Below, piece after piece: positions 57,959-64,000 of a DNA stretch of 64,000 nucleotides. Position 1 is the first letter of the stretch. Each line of letters starts with the position of its first letter. The position numbers were made by a program, and so were the translations under genes. The stretch is from Clarireedia homoeocarpa (taxonomy: Eukaryota; Ascomycota; Leotiomycetes; Helotiales; Rutstroemiaceae). Location: assembly GCA_001465935.1 (NCBI GenBank), contig LNKV01000032.1:186001-250000 (forward strand), in the 5' to 3' direction. The notes below the pieces were generated by a model. The model saw only the letters and a program-made list of their open reading frames with translations, did not search any database and had not been told where the DNA came from.

Positions 57959-60529
57959 TCGAAATTAGACAGGATGTGGCTAGTTTTTGGATAGACTGAT
58001 AGTACTATTGTTCTCATCACATATGAGAAACGCTAATATTTTGTCTTGCGACGGCAGTTATCTATCTGTGAGTCGCATGCCATCCCACTGAAACAGGTGG
58101 CTAAAGATCAACCATGTCAACAAAGGACCCAAAGCGGTACAAAGGGAACAAGGGGAACAACAGATCCAAAATCAACCTATTGAAAAGGAAGTATCAGACC
58201 AAATTTATCCAAGCCTTTTAGTTCGGAAAAGCAGAACCTGAGGCTATTCGTAAACTTCGATGATGTATATTGTCGAGCCCCAATGAGTAATGTAGCACTG
58301 TCAGTCTTCGCGGATACTAGCGATTCCGCGACACCACGAAATCCCACCGAGACCGTTCTTGTGTGACAATGAAGAAGACGGCGGAAAAGAGCACTGACTT
58401 GTGTAACATATGGCCCCCCCCCCGGTTTTGGTTAAGGTTCTTCTCGACTTTCGTTCTTCTCTACTCTACAGAGCAAGTTTCAGCGATTCGCAGGAAAATA
58501 TCCATATTTGCCGGGATGTCATGGGTAAGAGACGATCTTTGACACAGAGAAATTTACCAGAAACCCGGCGCGGCCTTTTTTCTCGGAGCTTCTGCCGAGC
58601 TGAGTAAAGTTGATGTTATCTAATGTGGCGGACCCGGCGGAGATATGGATAGGTTTAGTATAGTCCCATTGCATTTGGGACGATCGTATTTTTAACTCCC
58701 TGAAAAGGGTTGACGACTTTCGAAATAGGGGGCAAGAAGAGGCAATACAAGTAGAGAAATTATGTTGAAAGCTGTTCTTAAAAATCCTGGGGGAAGTTGT
58801 ACAGACGTAGTTCTACTATGTATAATCTTTTTACTAGAGATGTACCGAGGTTTGAGTGAGGTAATTTGTCTTGGAATTTTTTGACGGGATTGAACACAGC
58901 AGCAATGACCATGACTATGACTATGACTATGAATCTCAAACACCTAGCCACCAGCTCATCGTCCGATTCAAATCTCTTTATCTTTTTCTCACATCCTTTT
59001 CCCATCATGTTCAGCATTTTCTTTAATGTTCCGTCTCCGCCGTTCCGCTGTCTTGACTAGATTTATCCGTGCACTATTTTCAAAGAGCGACTTCGATAAC
59101 TTGGGTAACCTTGACTACAATAGCATCCCTCTATCAAGGATGACCAACAGTTTGTACCGACAGTTTGTACCGACAGTTTGTACCGACAGTTTGTCTGAAG
59201 CGGTAAGAAACTTCGATCGTCCTTGACCCTAGCACTTCCGTCCTGTCGCGGCCTTAGTTGAGGCATTTGACAGCAGCTTGATCGGCTTTGAAGCTCCTCA
59301 ACTGGCTACTGGCGCGGCTGGGTTAAAAGAACCCTCGCTCTCCTCCGACACTACCTATGCGAGCATCCGTATACGACTAGCGATGAAGTAGGCCTACTTC
59401 GTGCACTAAGCATGGTTTCCCTAGTACGTCCTCCATGGAGACCCTCTGTTCATCACGTTGCGGCGTCGGCCCAATTTCCACAGCCAATGTCGTCAACCCT
59501 TTCGTATGAGAACAGACACGGCTTTAAGCCTCAGAACATCCCTACGGGCATTCGGAGGACTTCAAATCCGAATTAGATACATCTACTTGAACCTATCTAC
59601 TCATCGCGATGCATAGCATCGCTTATTGGGATCCCAGAAATTCAATCCTGCCACTCTTGGCTCTCATCGCGAACGCTGATCGAATTTGAGAGTTTCACAA
59701 TCTCACATGGTTAAAACATCGAGACCACTTTCCACTCCCCCGGTTAAAATTCATCTCAAGGTATCTACGAAGTATCTGCAAGTAAAACGAGATTCGGGAT
59801 TTAATCCGCAGCCGAATGCAAGTGAGCTAATGACAAAACTGGAAGGTCATCCAACACAACTTAAGTATTACACTTCGAACTCTTCTAAGTTAACTGTTTT
59901 ACAATTGCATTCACAAATCACGATTGGTAGTGCCATATAACCACTGCAGCTGTCAACCGACCCAAAGACTCAGCATCTTGGTGGAGACCTGTGGTCGAGA
60001 TATCTTATCATCCATGCTCAAGCTAAAGTGGCCGGATGGAAAGGCCGGCATATCAGCGCATGCTTGACCTAGATTTTTCATTTTTTGTTCATCAGTCTTT
60101 CCTTCTACGGCCAGCAAGGTCCCCGACCCCTTTCACGTTCCCCGAATCTTTTCATTTGCATTGTGATTGAACTAAGCCTTGGGCATATTTCCCTTCTCAT
60201 GCATCCCTCCCACCCCCTGTCACAACATTTCTTAGTCGTCATTACATTGCTACGTACCCAATATGGGAACTATGGAGACCACCCACTAAGTTTGGAACTA
60301 TTCCCCGAACCTGCACGTTTTGACATATTTTCACTGTTACTTTCTTGTTGATCGACTCCACCCTGGGGCAAAAGCCAAGATCTAGAATGTCGAAGATAAT
60401 ACACATACTCTTATTTCTCCTTAGATGCAAAATAAGTAAATTCCATTTCAAGCCTTTTGAGAAGATGTGTTTGGGTCTCTGATAGTTATCACTTGAACAT
60501 CGGTGCAGTGAACGACGACAGCAAAGACG
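57959..60529. other. 2.6-kb gene-free stretch
   Basis: Only short frames on either strand. It contains a C run near 58414, ATGACT-type repeats about 58907-58932 and the 13-bp tandem at about 59148-59196. Nothing else recognised. Confidence 0.5.
59148..59196 (+). repeat. 13-bp tandem repeat, about 3.5 copies
   Basis: Unit CAGTTTGTACCGA repeated head to tail almost perfectly inside an otherwise gene-free stretch. Confidence 0.9.
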
Positions 60530-61988
60530 ATGGAGCGGATAACCATGGCAGATACATCACACTTATCACACGACAGCCGAGCGGGTGAAGTAAGCGGAGT
60601 TGCAATATTGTTCCTTGTTTTGGCCACGATTTCCATATTTTTGCGAGTATACTGTCGAGTCTTCATAATTAAAAGCTTTGGATGGGATGATGGTGCAGCC
60701 GTTGCTGCTTGGGTTCGTTGTCTTGTTCTCCCACGTTTACATCTCTGCTGACAATTGATGATAAAGTTCTTCTTCGTTTTGTTTTCCACGTTCGTGCTCC
60801 TCGGAGTTCATTATGGCACAGGGCGGCATGTATGGGACATACCACCAGAGGACCTTCCGAAAGGTCTGAAGGTAAGTTATTGGCTGTGATGGTGTCGATG
60901 ACCACGCTGACTTTTTCTAGTGGTGGTGGTCCTGTGAAGCTGTCTATGTTGTATCAAACATGGGCCTTAAATTAAGCATTGGCATTTTTTTACTCCGAAT
61001 TTCTGTCGCCCGAATCCACCGGATCATCATCTATGCGGCTGTCATCGTCATTGAAGTAAGCAGTGTCGCATATTTCTTCATCTTCATTCTTCAGTGTATT
61101 CCATCGGAGTATTTTTGGACGCAGTATGTTGGCGGGAAAGGAAAATGTCTCAATCCGAAGATTACTGTCGATGCATCATATGCATACTCTGCCATCACTT
61201 GTGCTTGTGATTGGACCTTGGGTATTATTCCAATCTTCGTTGTCTGGAACCTTCAAATGAACTCCAGAACGAAGCTATCCGTTGGTATCATTCTGGCGGT
61301 GGGTGCAGTGTATGTTTCCGATCCCAAATCACCGGTCTCAAGTATTAACATCCCTAGTGCCTCCACTGCGACTATTGTTCGTCTTCCTTACCTCCAAGAA
61401 CTCACCGAAATCAACGATTTTCTTTATGCGACCGTCGACGTTGCTATATGGTCCACCTGCGAAACAGGTATCGGCATCACTGTCTGCTCTCTAGCGACTC
61501 TTCGACCTCTGTTCCGATCTTTTTTCATGCGTAGTAAGTTGTTTGGATCATCTTCGAAAAAGAATACCACTTTGGGCTGGCCTGATCCAGAGGGGGGATA
61601 TGTCAAGCAAAAGGACACTGGTCCTGTATCAGCGAATGATGTCAAGCTGAGAGACGACCTTCCATATCGTGTGGGTGTCACAACAGTAATCGCTTCTGGA
61701 GAAGAGGGACATCATGAGGGCGATTTAGATAGTACCGGTAGCGAAAGACGAATCATTATCGATAAAAGTTTCGAAGGTGATGGGGGTGGAAGAGCGGGCA
61801 AGTTGGGTCAAGCGCAATTGGACTTTAGCGGGAAGGGAAAATGGAACAGTGGTAAACCAAAGAAGGACAATGAGGGGGATTCAGGAAGCGAGGATACGGC
61901 TTGGGGTTTGAGTAACACGGGGATCAAAAAGACAACAGTGAGCACTATCAGTAGCATACGACTCACTGATATGCAGAGGAAAACATAG
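60530..61988 (+). CDS. Fungal rhodopsin-like seven-TM membrane protein, 435 aa
   Basis: Four exons: 60530-60712, 60767-60871, 60921-61309, 61358-61988. The joined protein shows hydrophobic helices in order (VSGVAILFLVLATISIFLRV; FFVLFSTFVLLGVHYGTG; LKLSIGIFLLRI; IIIYAAVIVIEV...; ITCACDWTLGIIPIFVVW; LSVGIILAVGAV; IWSTCETGIGITVCSLATL). The conserved GTGRHVWDIPPEDLPK loop, NFVAC-like WWSCEAVYV and WSTCETGIGI mark the fungal rhodopsin/SAT4-type family. The long C-terminal tail is cytosolic and polar. Members are plasma-membrane proteins of largely unknown role, some related to PTH11-like receptors. No CFEM domain is present. Intron 3 (48 nt) has no in-frame stop, so retention would add 16 residues. 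Confidence 0.9.
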
Positions 61989-62399
61989 CCAAGCATGAAA
62001 TCCCTCTTTGTATGTACATTAGTTCTTTTGCTTTTTTGGATGATAGGAGAGCGCCTAACATTATACCCCGCATGCTGAATTTACCCATTTCTTTCATTTT
62101 CAGTAACTCATCGTTATCGCTGCTTTCTTTTTCGACGTCTAAGGGTTCGAGATAGTTTATTTACCGAGCTAAGAGGCTGTTTTAGTCGTCGATAAGCTGC
62201 AGGTCTCATGCAGTCAGCCCTGAACTAACTTCAGCTCACAATCTAGAACCCCACCAAGCCATGCGGGGCCAGCCATTTGTTGCAGATTGCTTACGGTGTA
62301 TCAACCGTATAGCGGGCATATATTTTGATCCCTCTTTTCGATATTTCAAGTATATAACTAAAGCACTTTTACATTTTTTAACTGTCTAGAACCACAACC
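61989..62399. other. Intergenic / promoter of the aldehyde dehydrogenase
   Basis: 411 bp, no ORF of note. A CAACCATGG-like start context precedes the next gene. Confidence 0.45.
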
Positions 62400-64000
62400 A
62401 TGGCTTCCCGAATGGACTTTTCGGTGAGTGATATCTCAGCTTGGACCTCAAACGCTTACAACCGAGCTACATGACGCCCTTACCCCGCTGTCGCTAACAC
62501 AACCCAGACGTTCCACAATGTCATCGACGGCAAACTAACCTCCACACCCAAAACCCGGCACAGTGTTGACCCGGCCACTGAAGAACCCAACCCAGAAGTC
62601 CCATTGTCCACCCAAGAGGATCTCGACAAAGCCGTCCTCGCCGCCGGGAAAGCTCAGAAATCTTGGCAAAATACCACGATTGCCGAACGTCGGAAACTGT
62701 TCAGCCAGTATGCCGATGCTCTAGAGAGCTATCGAAAGGAGTTTGTCGATCTTCTCATCTCCGAGCAAGGCAAGGCTCGGTTCCTTGCTGAAGATGAATT
62801 CTCGCGTACCGTTGCTATGGTTAGAGATACTTCTACCTTGGAGCTCACCGACGAGGTTGTACACGAGACAGATGACTTGGTTGCGACAGTGAGATATGTC
62901 CCCATTGGTATTTGTGCTGCATTAGTGCCGTGGAACTACCCTCTCCTGCTCGCTGTGGGCAAGATCGCGCCGGCTTTGTGGGCGGGAAACGCTATTATAG
63001 TTAAGCCCAGTCCCGATACACCGTATGGTGGATTGAAGTTGGTGGAACTTGCTATGCAGTTCTTCCCACCCGGGGTGGTGCAGGCACTAAGTGGAGGACA
63101 TGATCTAGGACCGATGTGTACAGCACATCCTGGTATTGATAAAATTTCCTTCACGGGGTCGATTGCGACGGGAAAGAAGGTTATGGAGAGCTGCAGTAAG
63201 TATTCAGTTGAGTTCTCAGCCTCAGGCGAAGGAGTTTCTAATACGGAGATAGGCAAAACACTCAAACGTGTGACGCTTGAGCTTGGTGGAAATGACGCAG
63301 CCATCATTTGCGAGGACGTTGATGTCGAAAGTGTTGCACCTCAGGTAAGTCGACGAAATTCAGCATTCTTGCTCTCGTTCAGCAATAAAACCCCCAGCAT
63401 CTAACCACCAATACAGATCTCCACGCTTGCATTCCTCAACTCCGCCCAAATCTGCATGGCCATAAAACGAATCTACGTCCATGAAGCCATCTACGACCGT
63501 TTCCTTTCCGCCATGGTTTCGCACGCCAAGAACCTTGGAGTAGGTTCCGGAAAAGACCCGAAAACTTTCGTTGGGCCGTTGCAAAATGCAACTCAACTCG
63601 AAAAAGTCCAATCTTACTACGACGATATTGAAAAGAATGGTCTTCGCGCCGCTCTTGGCGGCCCCAGCGCGCTACTAAAAGAATCACTTCCTAAAGGATA
63701 CTTTCTCACACCAACCATCATCGACAATCCACCGGATACGGAAAGAATTGTACAAGAAGAGCCTTTCGGACCCATCGTACCGTTGATCAAATGGTCAGGG
63801 TCAGATGACGCGGTTGTGGAACGTGCGAACGATAGTTTGACCGGTCTAGGAGCGTCGGTCTGGAGTGCTGATGTTGCGAGAGCTGAGAAGATGGCGAGGC
63901 AGTTGCAGGCTGGATCGGTCTGGGTTAATACTCACTTCCAGGTCAGTGCCTTAGTGCCGTTTGGAGGACACAAGAATAGTGGGTTGGGGATGGAATGGGG
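62400..64000 (+). CDS. NAD(P)-dependent aldehyde dehydrogenase, 3' end cut by the window
   Basis: Exons 62400-62423, 62508-63195, 63253-63344 and 63417 to the edge. The joined protein starts MASRMDFS|TFHNVIDGKL and carries the ALDH landmarks: PWNYPLLLAVGKIAPALWAG, IVKPSPDTP, FTGSIATGKKV, the general-base Glu in VTLELGGND, the catalytic Cys in LNSAQICMAIKR and EEPFGPIVPL. The sequence leaves the window at GGHKNSGLGMEWG, shortly before the usual end, so perhaps 20-40 residues are missing. It oxidises an aldehyde to the acid; the substrate is unknown, and no targeting signal is obvious. Exon 1 codes for only eight residues. Confidence 0.95.

Noticed and set aside
59565..59592. A possible eighth copy of the dispersed motif (GTAGATGT on the minus strand)
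   Set aside because: Only about eight to ten bases match and the GCAACAAAA end is missing; likely chance.

Overview
This is nuclear DNA of a filamentous ascomycete (Pezizomycotina). Genes are broken by short introns (about 45-130 nt) with GT...AG ends and CTAAC-like branch sites, and the families are fungal (Zn2Cys6 regulators, fungal rhodopsin-like membrane protein, 2EXR proteins). A helotialean leotiomycete is my guess from protein style only. Twenty genes look complete or nearly so, one more runs off the right edge, and two loci are decayed. Splice models were built by hand from frame, splice signals and family motifs.

Layout. 0-4 kb: a 401-aa 2EXR-related ORF and a frameshifted 2EXR relative. 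4.3-7.3 kb: gene-free, very repeat-rich, with seven dispersed copies of a 27-bp motif centred on GTAGATGTGCAACAAAA. 7.6-9.6 kb: secreted carboxylesterase (-). 10.5-12.3 kb: SLX1 nuclease subunit (-). 14.1-19.8 kb: KDM5/JARID1-type histone demethylase (+). 21.6-28.5 kb: an accessory group of FAD monooxygenase (+), C2HC+Zn2Cys6 regulator (-), short-chain dehydrogenase (+) and secreted GH43 glycosidase (-). 29.7-34.1 kb: TRM61 tRNA methyltransferase (-) and cysteinyl-tRNA synthetase (+) on one shared promoter. 34.5-37.2 kb: two-finger C2H2 regulator (+). 38.3-43.3 kb: a minus-strand trio of SDR, Zn2Cys6 regulator and NmrA-like oxidoreductase. 43.3-49.2 kb: transposon-scarred DNA with a 436-bp TIR element flanked by a 10-bp duplication, an unrecognised gene and a decayed PDR-type ABC transporter. 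49.5-55.3 kb: a conserved housekeeping block, TAF11 (-), GTP cyclohydrolase I (+), thymidylate kinase (-), TAF6 (+). 55.8-58.0 kb: second secreted carboxylesterase (+). 58.0-60.5 kb: no gene found. 60.5-62.0 kb: rhodopsin-like 7-TM protein (+). 62.4 kb to the edge: aldehyde dehydrogenase (+), cut off.

How it fits together: conserved blocks (DNA repair, chromatin, transcription initiation, tRNA modification and charging, folate and dTTP synthesis) alternate with accessory blocks of oxidoreductases plus their own DNA-binding regulators. The strongest non-gene signals are the seven-copy motif array (4.65-6.43 kb), the TIR element (43.96-44.40 kb) and the ABC-transporter relic (48.03-49.14 kb). 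I found no convincing tRNA or rRNA gene and no CRISPR array.
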